DNA of 64,000 bases from positions 60,853,251 through 60,917,250 of the forward strand of contig CM056994.1 of assembly GCA_029891345.1 (NCBI GenBank), read 5' to 3'. Shown piece by piece: positions 1 to 11,517 of the stretch. The stretch is from Dryococelus australis. Taxonomy: Eukaryota; Arthropoda; Insecta; Phasmatodea; Phasmatidae. Position 1 is the stretch's first letter, and the number at the start of each line of letters is the position of its first letter. The notes under the pieces are model-generated. The model saw nothing but the letters and a program-made list of their open reading frames with translations, did not search any database and had not been told where the DNA came from. The translations under genes were made by a program, and so were the position numbers.

Positions 1-1842
1 AATGCCAATGTCCATCTCCGTTACACATCTGAATCTGTAATGGACTGTCTTCTTCTTCAATTCGAAACCCACACTCGCCTGTAACCTGGAGTAACACTGA
101 AATAATGAAGTGATGAGTCCAACCTCTCCATCTTAACTGAAGCCCCGGTATATGGTTCTCTCTCTTTATATGCTGAGATTTCCTTCCAATTTGAGATAAT
201 ATTAGTTCTTTAATGACATTTTTGTTAAATCAAATTTACAGAAACAACTATTGCTATCCCAAACCTCAGTCTCCCATTCTACAGGGCGACCTTTGAAGGT
301 GGCTACTGCCTTGCGTTTGAATGATGTGTTCCTTATTATAACATGTTCCAGTCCACAAAGTAGGGCTGTCGTAAAACTCTCTACTCAATTTATATATATA
401 TTTTTTTAACCCTGGTTCCTTGGTTATTTCTTCACTTGCAGTTTTAAAACATAGGTCTCCAGAATAACAAGGCAGGTCGCTGTCGGGTTACATATTAAAA
501 ACCGAACAACCATCTTCCTCATTACACAAAACTCATTCTTGATACATATTTCATGCGAAACTTTGTGTAAAGCTCCAGTGTTCATCTCCATTGCACATCT
601 GGAATTGGAAGTACGTGTTGTTTAGAGACTTGTACCATACTTTCTTGTATCCTGACGTAATACTGGCATACATCTTCTCTGGGTTGAATTTCTCCATTTC
701 AAAGTCTTACGCAGATATAACAAGCCATTTTTCCCAATTATCATTACACATAGGTAGGATGTTTGTACAAATATTCTCTTAAAGCTTCGCTTTTCCATTG
801 TGAACAGAACATTTTTTCTCACAGTGATAGGTATTATAGCATTTGACTATTGTATTAATACTCGAACAGTCATTATATCTTCTGGTATTTATGACTTCTG
901 CATTGATTAAACTTTTTCAAATTTCCTTCCGCGCTTTTCCAAGTACAAAAACCTCATAGTATTCGAGGAGCGCTTCGTTTACATATTGAAAATGTTCTCC
1001 ATAAGCTATGACACCAGAATCCCATTTTAGGTAATGTATCTCATAATTCTGTTCCTGAAACATCATTTTAACTTCAGGTTTTAAAGTATACCAAGGTCTG
1101 GGAGATTTAAAGCATAGTACTTTTGAGTCATTGGCATTGGTTGCATAAGATACTGAGAAGTTCTTTAATTACAAAGGAATTGTCTTGATAGTTTTCGAAA
1201 CCTTGCACGTACCACATAATTGTTATATTATTTCTTTTTACACTCTCAAGTTATACAATATGTACAAAAAGTCTACACTCATCTTATTTGTAATCTCTTA
1301 GTGGTCGCTTCGGAATCCCCTTCATCAACCCTGGAATCGTCCATTACTACATCTGGGATAGTTCGGGCTTCAATAAGCTGTTCCAACCTTTGCGACATAC
1401 AGTCCCTCCACGTATGTTGATTATTTCCATCATTAGCAAAGGCAGGCATGCCATAAGGGCAGTCTTCACGTGGCAAATACAACACAATATCATCAGCTCG
1501 TAAATGTTCAGGCAGGAACAGATATACTAGTTTTATTTCATGTCTCGCAAAAGTAATGATAAACACTTACTGCAGTACTCGTAACTGAGAACATTCTAAA
1601 CTCAATAAGGTTTCCACCTTCCCATATGCTAGCATAGCATTGAATACTTCATCACATTCCCCATCAAAATGATCACAACAGTTTCTGTGATGCATTATAC
1701 CTGGTGCGGACTGATGCAGAGAAATATGTAATCCCCTGTAAATTTTTTTTGGTGCAAGTATCGATGCTGTAATGGACGTCTTGTGTCGTTCTCGCAGTGG
1801 ACGCCTGGCATTGTAGAGGGTGCTTGGGGTTGTAGTAGGCAC
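1..1842 (-). pseudogene. Unrecognised cysteine-rich two-module repeat gene, copy 1 (cut by window edge)
   Basis: Read leftwards from about 1740, the reverse strand encodes a protein-like sequence matching the one at 49.5-52.1 kb. An N-terminal part (about 1720-1280) carries LLSLECSQLRVL, HEIKLVYLFLPEHLRA, YLPREDCPYGMPAF and QHTWRDCM. A second part (about 1205-840) carries NDSKVLCFKSPRPW and LKWDSG. A cysteine-rich part starts with FQFQMCNGDEHWSF near 600-560, then cysteines near 500-450, and a second such module (SPLQIQMCNGDGHW) runs off position 1. The frame changes several times and stops occur, for example near 1565 between the two N-terminal pieces and near 1165, so the copy looks non-functional or intron-broken. 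I do not recognise the family. Conservation at protein level between two diverged copies argues that it once coded. It may be a host multigene family or cargo of a mobile element. Confidence 0.6.
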
Positions 1843-1899
1843 TTGACATTGTAGTAGACATTATGGACACCTGGTATTTATCTCGGTGTGGATGCTTGG

Positions 1900-4890
1900 C
1901 ATCATTCTCATATCTATTGCAGACACCTAAATCTCGCTACTGCTAATGCAATGCACACACATGCACATACACACACGAAGTGACTTTGGCAGTTGACGAC
2001 TTAAGACTGAGAAAAAAATTTATTTTATTCCTCCTTATATATTATACGGATTCAAAATGGCCACCATTTTTCCTTTAAATTTGCATAAAATTTGGAGTTT
2101 TTAGAAAATAACATGAAATTTAACAGATTACACCTTCGATAGCAGTCATTTCAGGCTGGATTCGTGCTATTTCATTAATATTACATTTAGAAAGTAGTAT
2201 TTGTAAATATAATAAGTTTATATTTGTTCAAATATACACATTTTATGCTAGATAGTATATTCGAAATTCTCACATGGAAGCTTACAGAAAAATCTACACA
2301 TGAAATACATATTTTTCTCTGCTGTGCACAAATATTTGAAACGGATTGAATAAGTATGTTTTACATTAACCTAAAATTTAAAGACATTTGGTTTTAACAA
2401 AAAATTTTCAAAAGGTAAAAAAACTTTTACTTGTGTATTACTTAAATCGAATGATGCATGTTTTTCATTACTTACAAATTTTAGCGAGTGAAAATATCTC
2501 TTGTATTTGCCCCGTACGAATTTGTTCATAGTTTCCTGGAAATACTTTAATAAGTGTGCTGGAAAAGGTATACAATTTAAAAATGTCTTCAAAGTTTACA
2601 GGATTAAACTTACAAACAGGTTCTTAGGAAAGGTTTATATATTGTGATTGAAATTTATTAGATTAAAATATAAAATTTCATGGAATTAAATCTGGGGATT
2701 AAAATATCAGGTAAGATTTAATTCCCAGTGTTGAGGAAAATAAATTTTATCAGCGGGACTTTGGTAGCAAATTTTATTTCGCTGGAAATAAGCCATCCCT
2801 TGCATCTCGAAAATAGGAGTAACCTCCCTTTCTGAACAAGTCAACGGACAGGCGAAAGTGGAAACTTAGTGAGCAGAAGGGGGAAGGGAACTTTGCAAGC
2901 AGGTCAGTGCTTCGAGTGAGTTAAAAATTCGCTGCTCAAGGGTAGGTAGGCAGGTGGACAGTTCTTGTGTTGGACAAGGGGCTGATGGAAGGGTTGTGGG
3001 AGGGGGAGGGGGCGCCTAGCCAAGGCAGTGCTCCAGCTAGCCGAAAACGCATTCTGGGCTGGATGGGGAGGGGGTGCATACCTTAAGATGCACTCTGGTC
3101 TAGGTATGCAGTCGGGGGAGGGAGGATTTAATGCTCTTGCTGGACAGGGCAGAAGTCCTTGCAACCACAGCTCAGAGTCGCCATTTTAGTTCGTTGTAAA
3201 CCCTTGTTCTGGATACACGCAACACTGCTCAATGCTATTTCCCACTTCACTGGACGCTGGCTGCCGGCCTCCAGTAGCACAACCAGGTGTTATGAGCTCT
3301 GTGAAGGTTCAATCCAGCATACAGTGAAGTTCAACTGTCACTGAGCGATATTATGTACATGTTTCAGTTTAATAATAATTTATAGGGAAAAAAATGTTGT
3401 GTGTTAAGACCAGATCAATATAGTGTGTCCATTACTTTAAATTATTATTTTCTTTTTATAAATGTTTATCGTGTTAAGTACGGGATTCCCTGAACTTTTA
3501 TTTCGGTAAGTTATATTGTGCAGATTGTTTCCGTCATTTTCAAGTTAATGTGCATCTATTACTTTTTTTAATAATTTGTGCATCATTCAGTCAGGATTTT
3601 TAGAATGTTAATTACAAAAGTGTGTGATAAATAATTGTTCGAACCGATGGATTGCATACATTATTTTTAAAAAATTTTCTTCAAGGAAGTTTGTGGACTT
3701 ATTAAAAGTATACTACACTTCTATAAAGTGTGCAAGATTAAGCTTTGTGTAATTAAGATATTGTTCACGCCATCTGAGTGTCCCTACACTTCGGCGAAAA
3801 AATTGTTTTAAAGTGAATTATTTTTACAATATTGAAATCTAACTTTCCCAGGGAAGTGATATAGTGGTAAAAATCTGGGTAATTTTTTCCCAGTACTAGT
3901 ATGTCCATGACATCGTTACGTATTGTAAAAAGTTGTCTGTGTGCTTCGCTGCTTAATTTGCAGGTTGTTAATACTAGCTTGCTAGTAATCATTTTTTAAA
4001 TATAATTCAGGATGTGTATGAGTAGTATGTAAATCGTTTCATTGCCTGTTGTAGGACACAGTGTATTCAAGTCGTTTACTTCTGTCTTTAAGTTATCAGA
4101 ATGGGTGGTAAACGAGTTTTCTAGGGAAATATTAATTAGTTTGAAAATTCAAGTATGTGAGTCGTGTTCAAATCTCTTTCCCGTAGTTTCAACACTGCTG
4201 CAAGCAACATGTCTATAAGCCATTCCTTGACTGACCTCACAGCCAGACAAATGTGTTTTGGGAGAGGTGCTTACGCAATTTCATTAATTAATTTTTTTTA
4301 ATTCAAGTAGTGTAGTTTATATATTAGTACGTGCATCATAAACATAATGTTTATCCATTATTCATGTAGTTGTTCATTCATGTCCCTTTCCGAATAGCTA
4401 TAACCTCATTCATCTGCCAGACGCCAGATGCACTCCACATCTCTAATCATGCTTATAAGTCTCTGCAAATCCTATACTAATGTCATTCCTTCAGCAACCT
4501 TGCAGCCGGATGGATGTGTTTCTCCTCCGTGTACAGTTTCATTAATTTAAAAAAAGGGATAGCTGGGTTCCGTAATTCGTTTAGTGATAGTCACGTACTT
4601 GTGTTCGTTAGTTGTTTATCAATTAATTAATTTTGAAATGCATACCTAATCAGACAGGGTAGATTTCATTTCCCAGAAATACACGCTATAAGTCATTCAT
4701 TCTCCAATCTCCAAACCCAACGGACATATATTAAAATCATTTTATTCCTTTCCATAGCTGGAGTACGTTATAGTTTAAACATTCCTACATTTCTCTTGTG
4801 TGTCAACTATCGTCGCTTTCTCTTTCTGTTTGATTACTATAACCAAAAAATAGCCTATCTCCCACCAACGTCTACAAGCAATATCACTAC
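1900..4890. other. No gene seen; AT-rich intergenic DNA
   Basis: About 3 kb without supportable coding. Open frames here are short, low in complexity or proline-rich (reverse strand 2904-3164, over a G-rich stretch), and none resembles a known domain. The stretch 2880-3140 is locally GC-rich. No terminal inverted repeats were noticed. Confidence 0.5.
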
Positions 4891-5400
4891 CAACCTCTCC
4901 CCCCCCCCCAAAAAAAACACTTATGCCACTCTTGCACAAAACTCAACACATATATATATACCCTAGACATGTTATGATTCCCCATAGTCGAGTGCCAGTC
5001 GTCTTTCTGACAACACCGCTCCCCCAAATACACCCCTTCCTCACCACACGAACACCTCACTACAGCGACATAGCTCCGAGGGTCAACACCTACCAGAGCT
5101 GCTCCCCACCCAAAAAAAGAAAGACATAAAATAAAGTATGCCAAACTATACACACACAAGAAAATCCATCAAATAAATTTGATCAAACTTCTTTCATCAG
5201 AGAAATTTGATCAAATTTCTTTGATCACATTTTATCGGAATAATAATTAATCCTATCGGATTAAAAACGATCGGATTAAGATCGGATTAATCCTTAGTCA
5301 AATTAATTTCATATCATGGGTTTACCCGATTAATAAAAGGCAGCATCCCCTTGTATCTAGGACCCCCACGCCCGTACTACTCTCATATGTATTATTCGTT
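4890..5400 (+). repeat. Dispersed repeat resembling the LINE ORF1 tail, copy 1
   Basis: The segment encodes HYSDIAPRVNTYQSC followed by PPKKRKT near 5060-5125. It aligns with 61385-61640 and, over its coding-like part, with the reverse strand at 46790-46880, just upstream of the R1-like LINE ORF2. The shared core is the CAGAGCT...CCCAAAAAGAAAG block near 5095-5125. Downstream it is AT-rich and ends near 5390 with a block (GGCAGCATCCC near 5340) also found at about 61587. A degraded ORF1 3' end plus tail of a related retrotransposon is the simplest reading. A poly-C/poly-A tract lies at 4898-4917. Confidence 0.45.
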
Positions 5401-5939
5401 TTAATAATGCTAACGGTACGATTTAAACCAGAAACGAAAAGTAAGTGCATACAATTTAAACCCACACCTCTTTCGATGAGTAACTTAAAACCTATCATTT
5501 CCTCTCCATCGTCAAAGTGACATGGTAGTCAAGACAGTATGTTAATGGTGTATACGTACAATGGAAATGGTATGTCAGTTCAGTCCTGGCCATCCGCTAA
5601 GTATTTTTTTAACTTTTTAATTATGGTAAATTGCGTAGTATAAATAGTAAACTACAGTTAATATGTTTATTTCTAGTAATTATTTAGCTAAATTAAATAA
5701 AAACCATACTTAATTTGCCGTTGCATTTTACCATCACTAATTAAATCAGTGACAATTTTTCACTGGAACAATCAATAGTTTTCCACTGATTCTAAGTAAA
5801 GCCATTTTCATTGATTAGAATAGTCATTTCTCCGGGAATCCGTAGTACTCCGCTGATTCCAATTTAGAGTGTATATTGCCGGAGATATAGTTGTAGTTTC
5901 AAAATAAGTTTCTCTAAACAACCGAATGGAGAGATTAGG

Positions 5940-6174
5940 GCGACTCTTAACATCGAGGTCTTGAGAGCCGGTGAGGGTGACGCGAGGCGAGTATGGAGCA
6001 GCGCCGGAATGCAAGGGCGGATGAAACGGGCGATGCACGACAAAACCCACCGACCATTGGCATCGTCTGGCACGATTCCCACGTGGGAAAATCCGGGAGC
6101 GACCCCGCCGGGAATCGGATCCGGTTCGCCCAGGTGAGAGGCGAGTAATCTGACCATTACATCACCTCGGCCTC
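5940..6174 (-). mobile_element. tRNA-derived SINE, copy B
   Basis: Reverse complement of this stretch matches the SINE at 10153-10480. Shared blocks are the tRNA-like head (GAGGTGATGTAATGGTCAG near 6170-6150), the CGTGGGAATCGTGCC block near 6065-6080, the GGCGCTGCTCCATACTCGCC block near 6005-5985 and the ACCGGCTCTCAAGACCTCGA block near 5975-5955. The head is degraded and no intact A box is visible. The copy stops before the T/G-rich tail present in the other copy. Open frames across it are not genes. Confidence 0.75.
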
Positions 6175-6279
6175 TCTAAATAAACTAGAAACCAATAATT
6201 CAACATGGCGGTGTGAAGCTGTACATTCGTTGTTTGCGCGTTTAAGCGTTATCTCAGCAAATAAATGTCCTGAGAATAC

Positions 6280-6810
6280 GACTTTTTGCCAGAAATGACA
6301 AAAGAAAATTATCTAAGACCATACAGTTTTGTTTTCATATCAATTTTAATCTACGAGAAAAAATCGGGGAAATGGTTAAAAATCGTATTTTTAGTGCTTT
6401 CTTGCGCAGTTTCCTTAGCAGGTAGGAAAACATATATAAAACTATACAATTGTAGTTTAATCTATGGGTAGGGCCACATGTTTTTCGCGGGAAAAATTCA
6501 GGCCTACTTGTACTCTAAGACACTAGAGCCCAGATCCACTTTCGTGATTGGATGATTGTAACTGTCACGCACTGCAGGTGCCTTTCCGCGAATAACGGAC
6601 ATTCAGTGTCGAAGTGACCTAATTCTGATTGGCCCAATCAAGTAAGGAAGTCTCCCGACAAAGACACGTGGCCAATAAGCAAAGGAAAACTTCATGTATG
6701 CCATAGGATATTGGAGTCTAGCTTCCGAGTAAATCTTTTAGCGAAAGGCAGGTGGCACTATCTATGGGCTTTCATCGTGTGTAATAAAATCCCGCTGTTG
6801 CAGATCTCAT
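6280..6810 (+). repeat. Dispersed repeat interrupted by a hAT-type MITE
   Basis: Apart from the insertion at 6469-6760, this stretch aligns with about 38880-39110. Shared blocks are GGTTAAAAATYG, CCTTSCTGCGCA-like sequence, AGTTTAATC and GGCTTTCATCRYGYGTAATAA followed by CTGTTGCAGAT. The second copy lacks the insertion and so gives the empty target site. The family is unknown and no coding is evident. Confidence 0.6.
6461..6768. mobile_element. Non-autonomous hAT-type MITE with 8-bp target duplication
   Basis: The element proper is 6469-6760 (292 bp). It is flanked by perfect 8-bp direct repeats TCTATGGG at 6461-6468 and 6761-6768. Its ends are inverted: TAGGGCCACATG on the left and, reverse-complemented, TAGTGCCACCTG on the right, followed by similar TTTCGC blocks. 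An 8-bp duplication with TAG-starting TIRs is the hallmark of the hAT superfamily. The related repeat at 39050-39065 shows the uninterrupted site. No transposase coding is present. Confidence 0.8.
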
Positions 6811-6933
6811 TTGCACAGGTAAGTGTAACAGCGGCAGTGGCTGCACGTAGCAGCCATGGGACGCTGGTCGCGCTTCTTATCACCGCCTGTGTCGTTGTGC
6901 CTCCAAAGAAAAAAAAACTGAGGCCACATACAC

Positions 6934-7306
6934 TTAAGAGGGCACGGGACATAAATTAATGCTATTGAGGTTTGTCGCATTTTACAAATTTTATGGAAGA
7001 CAATAGAGAAAACAAAGAAAGGGCAACCATACAGAATAGTTTTTACTAACTACGAGAGCAAATATTTTACCTCATTGACGCTGCTATTCTGCCGAGATAT
7101 TTCTGACGCCGTCAATTTTTGTGTGTTTTCGTGGCGCAAGATACTATGCGAAATTGATACAGTAAAACTACAAAATACTTGGTCGTTAAGTTGGCAAAAC
7201 CTGTTATCTAGGATTGCCATTTTTACTTTTTTCTATGTTGGCTTTCAAAAACCAGTAAACACCAATTTAAGTATTTGGTGTTAATTTATGTCCCACGCCC
7301 CCTTAA
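6934..7306. mobile_element. TTAA-flanked non-autonomous element (piggyBac-like MITE)
   Basis: A 365-bp element (6938-7302) sits between TTAA at 6934-6937 and TTAA at 7303-7306. Its ends are 22-bp inverted repeats agreeing at 19 positions: GAGGGCACGGGACATAAATT at 6938 and, on the other strand, GGGGGCGTGGGACATAAATT reading inward from 7302. TTAA target duplication is typical of piggyBac-type transposition. The element has no credible coding sequence. Confidence 0.7.
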
Positions 7307-7940
7307 GGGTTCCGCCTACCTGCAGCTATATCGCGCGTTCGAAGTCGAATGCGGAGAGGGCGACGGGAGATTGCGAGACGACGGCGGACGAGGTGTTGTG
7401 GTATGAACTGACGAGAGCGTGATATCCGACGAGTGAAGGCTACTGTGCAAGAGGGCGCTCGGACTGGTGGGATTTGTACTAAACTGAGGTGGGACTGTAT
7501 GATCACGTGATACGATCTTTATTGAAAATATTTGAACTGTCATATTCATTTTGTTTTGATATACAGTATATTGAGACTGATTTTTGTTATAAAATTGCAT
7601 TGATTTTTTTGAGTTAGTTGTAAATTGTAGTGATTGAATTTATTAATTGTAATTTGCGAGAGGTGTCAAGTTATTGTGATATATTGAGAAGAGAGTATTT
7701 TCCTTGTAATTATTTTTAGTAAATTAGGGAATAATAATTAATTAACTCTTTTATTTAGTTAAGACACCCGTCCCTTAACGAACCTGGTTTAGCCCGCTGA
7801 CTTTGAGAAAATCGTAAGTGTTATTAATTAAAATCCTGCTTTTTTTAAATTTAAAATAATATAATGTAAGATGATTTTCTATTTGTTGAACTCAGGTAAT
7901 TCAGTTTTTGAGACCCACTGCCTATTGCTTACTCATTTCA

Positions 7941-7951
7941 AACAACTGGCT

Positions 7952-7995
<44 letters not shown>

Positions 7996-8032
7996 CATAT
8001 TGTTACCCCTTGATGTCTTTCCAACAACTGGC
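7941..8032 (-). mobile_element. Short poly(A) retroposon with 10-bp target duplication
   Basis: A run of 42 T at 7954-7995, that is poly(A) on the reverse strand, plus about 27 bp of unique sequence, lies between two identical 10-bp repeats AACAACTGGC at 7941-7950 and 8023-8032. This is the signature of LINE-mediated retroposition of a severely 5'-truncated poly(A) RNA on the reverse strand. The source of the short body is not identifiable. Confidence 0.6.
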
Positions 8033-8531
8033 ATTGTGAGCGGACATGTTCGAGGACGTCCAATCACTGATTAGCGTGCTCGTGACCGTGTGACGTCACG
8101 GTCGGTCGGCAGTTGCGTCAAATATACGGTTGCGTGTCTGCAGGGCACAGCTCAGAAGATAATGTATTAATGTGAAGTTTGTCCGCAGACTTTTAGAAAC
8201 AACCTTTACAAAATGATGGAAAATTAAATTAATTTTTTTTCTAGGCACGTTTTCGCGCGCCAACAGCTAAATAATTACGATAGTGATGTAAACAGTGCAA
8301 AATAGACAGTAAGAGAAGAGAACAAACATCCTTAATTTCAAACACCGCTATACAATAATAACAACTGGAAGATGATTTTACTAACCGAAATGTAAAGATG
8401 GGCCTAAGTTACCTGTAACCAATCCAAATCCAACAAAATCGGAACTGTTCATTTCAATAAACTGAATCATTTTAATACTACAATACTTTCAGGAAGTGAA
8501 CGTGGGGACCGGGGAGAGCTTTACACGCTGC

Positions 8532-8772
8532 TATAGGTGGTTCACGGTAAAGTGAGCATTTTTTAAGGCCCTTTCAACAGACATTAACCACTAATAGAAG
8601 TGTTTTATTTCAACCTCAGCGGTTACTTTTGATAGTGTAAAATGTATATACTGTGTTTATAACTCACAAGGCAATGTCTATATCCAAAAGTGCTGGAAAT
8701 ATATAAATTGGCTGAAAGTAAACATTTAGCAGGGCCTTAAAAAAGTGCTCACTTTACCGTGAATAGCATATA
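8532..8772. mobile_element. MITE, short family (M1), copy 1
   Basis: About 240 bp. The left end TATAGGTGGTTCACGGTAAA and following GTGAGCATTTTTTAAGGCCC are mirrored by the right end GGGCCTTAAAAAAGTGCTCA followed by CTTTACCGTGAATAGCATATA. The ends fit a TA target. The same TIR recurs throughout the window. No coding. Possibly a Tc1/mariner-type derivative, judged from the TA target only. Confidence 0.8.
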
Positions 8773-9153
8773 ATTTATTGTATGCGTGTCTCGGCCCCCT
8801 TTAAAGATATTTCTTTTTTAAAAATAAACCCTGCTTTGCCCGGAGTACCTTTCTACTTTCTACAAAAAGTTTTTTGTAAAATTTTTATACCCTGAACATT
8901 GCGGGTACGGTTAGATTTATGGACTCACCAATAACACAAAAATAAAAATCTGTTTTTCATTTACTCCTACTTGCCCTCTTGTAGCATGGTTCTTTTATCT
9001 TCAAAGGGCATGAAGCATTTTTTTGTTTAAAAGCGACTTTTCGAAAGGTAATTTAGACACACCTAAAGATCATTGTGCGTGAGAGTGACAGGAAAAAGGA
9101 TGATCGGGGGGGGGGGGGCGGAAGAACCAGGCGTTTTCTACAGTACACAAAGG

Positions 9154-9393
9154 TATAGGCCGTTCACGGTAAAGTGAGCACTTTTGAAGCCCTAGTTACT
9201 TTTTTTCTTTCAGCCAATTAATATCCTTCCATCACTTCTTAATGTAAACCCTGTCATGTGAGTAATAAACAGTATATACACTCACCATACCCAAAACCAA
9301 AAGTCCGAGGCCACAATGAAATGTTTTTATTGGTTATAATATCTGATGAAATAGCTTCAAAAAGTGCTCACTTTACCGTGCACGGCCTGTATA
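9154..9393. mobile_element. MITE M1, copy 2
   Basis: Left end TATAGGCCGTTCACGGTAAA and right end AGTGCTCACTTTACCGTGCA followed by CGGCCTGTATA. The interior (CTTTCAGCCAATTAATATCC, then AATAAACAGTATATACACTC) matches the other short copies. It abuts the next MITE directly at about 9391. Confidence 0.8.
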
Positions 9394-9762
9394 AGACTAC
9401 TCACGATAAAATGATCACTTTTGAAAGCCCTGCTTAAGATCTATTTGTATGCACGTTATGTATTCTTCTGCCTTATGTAAGAATACCATGGTCATGGGCC
9501 TCATCACTTTATTAATGCGTCGGGCAAGTGAAACTGGAAAATTATTAGAAAAATAAACGTTTAACAAATCTGCTAATTTTAACGCTTAAAGTGCATGAAA
9601 AACTGGAAAAGAAAGGAATAATTTAAGTTGTCAAAAATGGTTACCTAGCACTCTTTATTCGACGTTAAGATACGGAACTACTTCCCATCCCGTCGTAGCC
9701 AACTTTACTGATCGCATGTCACTAAGTGTGCCCGTTAAGATATATGCACGCAGGAGGTAATG
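9391..9762 (+). mobile_element. MITE, long family (M2), 3'-truncated copy
   Basis: Starts TATAAGACTACTCACGATAA and continues with the long-family interior: GAAAGCCCTGCTTAAGATCT, CTTTATTAATGCGTCGGGCA, TTCGACGTTAAGATACGGAA. The right TIR is missing after about 9760. The element begins exactly where the preceding short MITE ends, so one probably used the end of the other as target. Confidence 0.7.
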
Positions 9763-9779
9763 TTCACCGGCTGCTTCTT

Positions 9780-10150
9780 GCTGTAACCAGAGTACTTTGT
9801 GTTTATGTCATCAGCCTCGCTTCGTTTGCGGCAATCAGACGGCGGCATCTCGCGAACTGGTGCACAAGTGCTGCGTGAGTCAGCTGGTTGTCAGTGACGT
9901 CACCGCAACACATGACGGAGTTGCTCACACCTTGCGCGGTCCGTCGCGGCAACTTCCCTTGGCCAGTAATTCTCTCTACCTGGAGCCATTTTCCGCGACT
10001 GAGGCCCGAGAAGCGCGCGAGTGATAGGGGCCACACTGGCACGCGCATCAAATGCGCCATCGCCTCTAAGCGCAACGCTCTAACTGCCATGCAGTCTTCT
10101 CGTCGTGCTGCGTGTACCTATGGGTCTTTAAGCTGTGACATTTAAATTTT
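9780..10150. promoter_or_regulatory. GC/CpG-rich island with a CRE palindrome
   Basis: This stretch is markedly richer in G+C and CpG than its surroundings and contains a perfect TGACGTCA at 9895-9902, a cAMP-response/AP-1-family site. Three overlapping open frames exist, as expected in GC-rich DNA, and none shows a recognisable domain. It could be a promoter or a 5' exon of an unseen gene, or part of an unknown repeat. The regulatory reading is inference. Confidence 0.25.
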
Positions 10151-10152
10151 AT

Positions 10153-10480
10153 TGGGGCCACGGTGGCTGAGTGGTTAGCCTGCTCGCCTCCCATCAAGGC
10201 AATCTGGGCTCAATCCCCGACCGCTTCGCTCCGATTTTCGCACGTGGAAATCGTGCCGGACGATGCCGTTGGTCGGCGGGTTTTCTCGAGGATCTCCCGT
10301 TTCCGTTGCCCTTACATTCCGGCGCTGCTCCATTCTCGCCTCAATTACCCTCACCGGCTCTCAAGACCTCGATTTTAAGACCTGGGGGGGAGGGAGGTAC
10401 CAGCCCCCCTGGTGGACAGGAGGATACGCAGTTGGGCATTCTCGTCCCGTGCCACCAGTCAACACATGAAACAGAAAGGT
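10153..10480 (+). mobile_element. tRNA-derived SINE, copy A (most complete)
   Basis: Begins GGGGCCACGGTGGCTGAGTG. The A box TGGCTGAGTGG fits the RNA polymerase III consensus and the B-box-like GGCTCAATCCC follows at tRNA spacing. The body carries CGTGGAAATCGTGCCGGACG, TCTCGAGGATCTCCCGTTTC, GGCGCTGCTCCATTCTCGCC and CTCTCAAGACCTCGATTTTA. A G-rich and then purine-rich tail follows, and related sequence may run to about 10610. Similar pieces lie at 5940-6174, 27083-27181 and 49370-49440. Overlapping open frames are not genes. Confidence 0.8.
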
Positions 10481-11316
10481 AAGAGAAAAGGAGGAGGTGA
10501 TGGAGACTCCCTAGGTAGATAGCCTGCCTCGGGCGCAGGTGCTTGTAATTCTGCATCGGACCATACATTACATAGTGAATGTAACCCCTCCCCTCCCCCC
10601 CTTTTTTTTTTCCCACCGAAGCGCGACTGCCATGTGTTGCGCGACGACTTGAGGGTTGTTCACCTTGAAGTGTCTTCTTCAGCTCCGAAGTGGTGTGTCT
10701 CTTGAAGGCTTAAGGGCAAGGATTCGAGTTCTTCAGACTGAGCAATACAGAGGCAGTGGAAGTAGTTACTCAAACCAGCACCACGTAGCGTGTTGGATTC
10801 GAGAATAATGTTTCAGTAGGATCCGCTAGGAGCAGCACCGACGGTCTGTATCGTCCAGGATCTAGGTTTAGCCAGTAGTGGGAATACAGGACAAGTGTAC
10901 CAAAACGCGGGACGGGGTGGAGGAGGAGAATAGGTCGACGAAACACCTGGGGGGGGGGGGGGAGACTCTACCTGCTTGTTGGGTGTATAACAGTTCGGCT
11001 ATCCCTGACACACACTGCTAGTCAGCCAGAAACAAACATGTTTCTGCATACTCTTGCATCTGCATTTTGAAGTGATCCATTTTCACGTAAAATATGCGTG
11101 TAAAATTTTGTTAATTGTTTCTGCAGTTTTGAATTCAGTAATTCGTATTAATTTTTTTTATTATTATTTTAAGGATTATTTATTTATGGAGTTCATAACT
11201 GGTCAGTGAAACACATTCTCTATTCACACAGACCAATTGATTTTTTTTTTTTTTTGTGTTTAAATGACATCCAGGAATACGTACACGAAGAATTAAAACC
11301 ATCACAATGCACGGTG

Positions 11317-11317
<1 letters not shown>
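10481..11317. other. No gene seen
   Basis: Mixed-composition DNA with a poly-C/poly-T tract near 10580-10610 and a run of G at about 10950-10963. No domain, TIR or RNA gene was recognised. Confidence 0.4.
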
Positions 11318-11382
<65 letters not shown>

Positions 11383-11463
11383 ATATATATATATAATATA
11401 TATAATAATATATAATATATATATTATAATATATATATATATATTATATTTATAATATCCGCG

Positions 11464-11517
<54 letters not shown>

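Noticed and set aside
2904-3164. Proline-rich 86-residue open frame (-)
   Set aside because: Produced by a G-rich low-complexity stretch; no motif and no repeat conservation.
5864-6157. 97- and 80-residue overlapping open frames (-)
   Set aside because: They coincide with the SINE copy; the same SINE at 10153 gives equivalent frames on the other strand.
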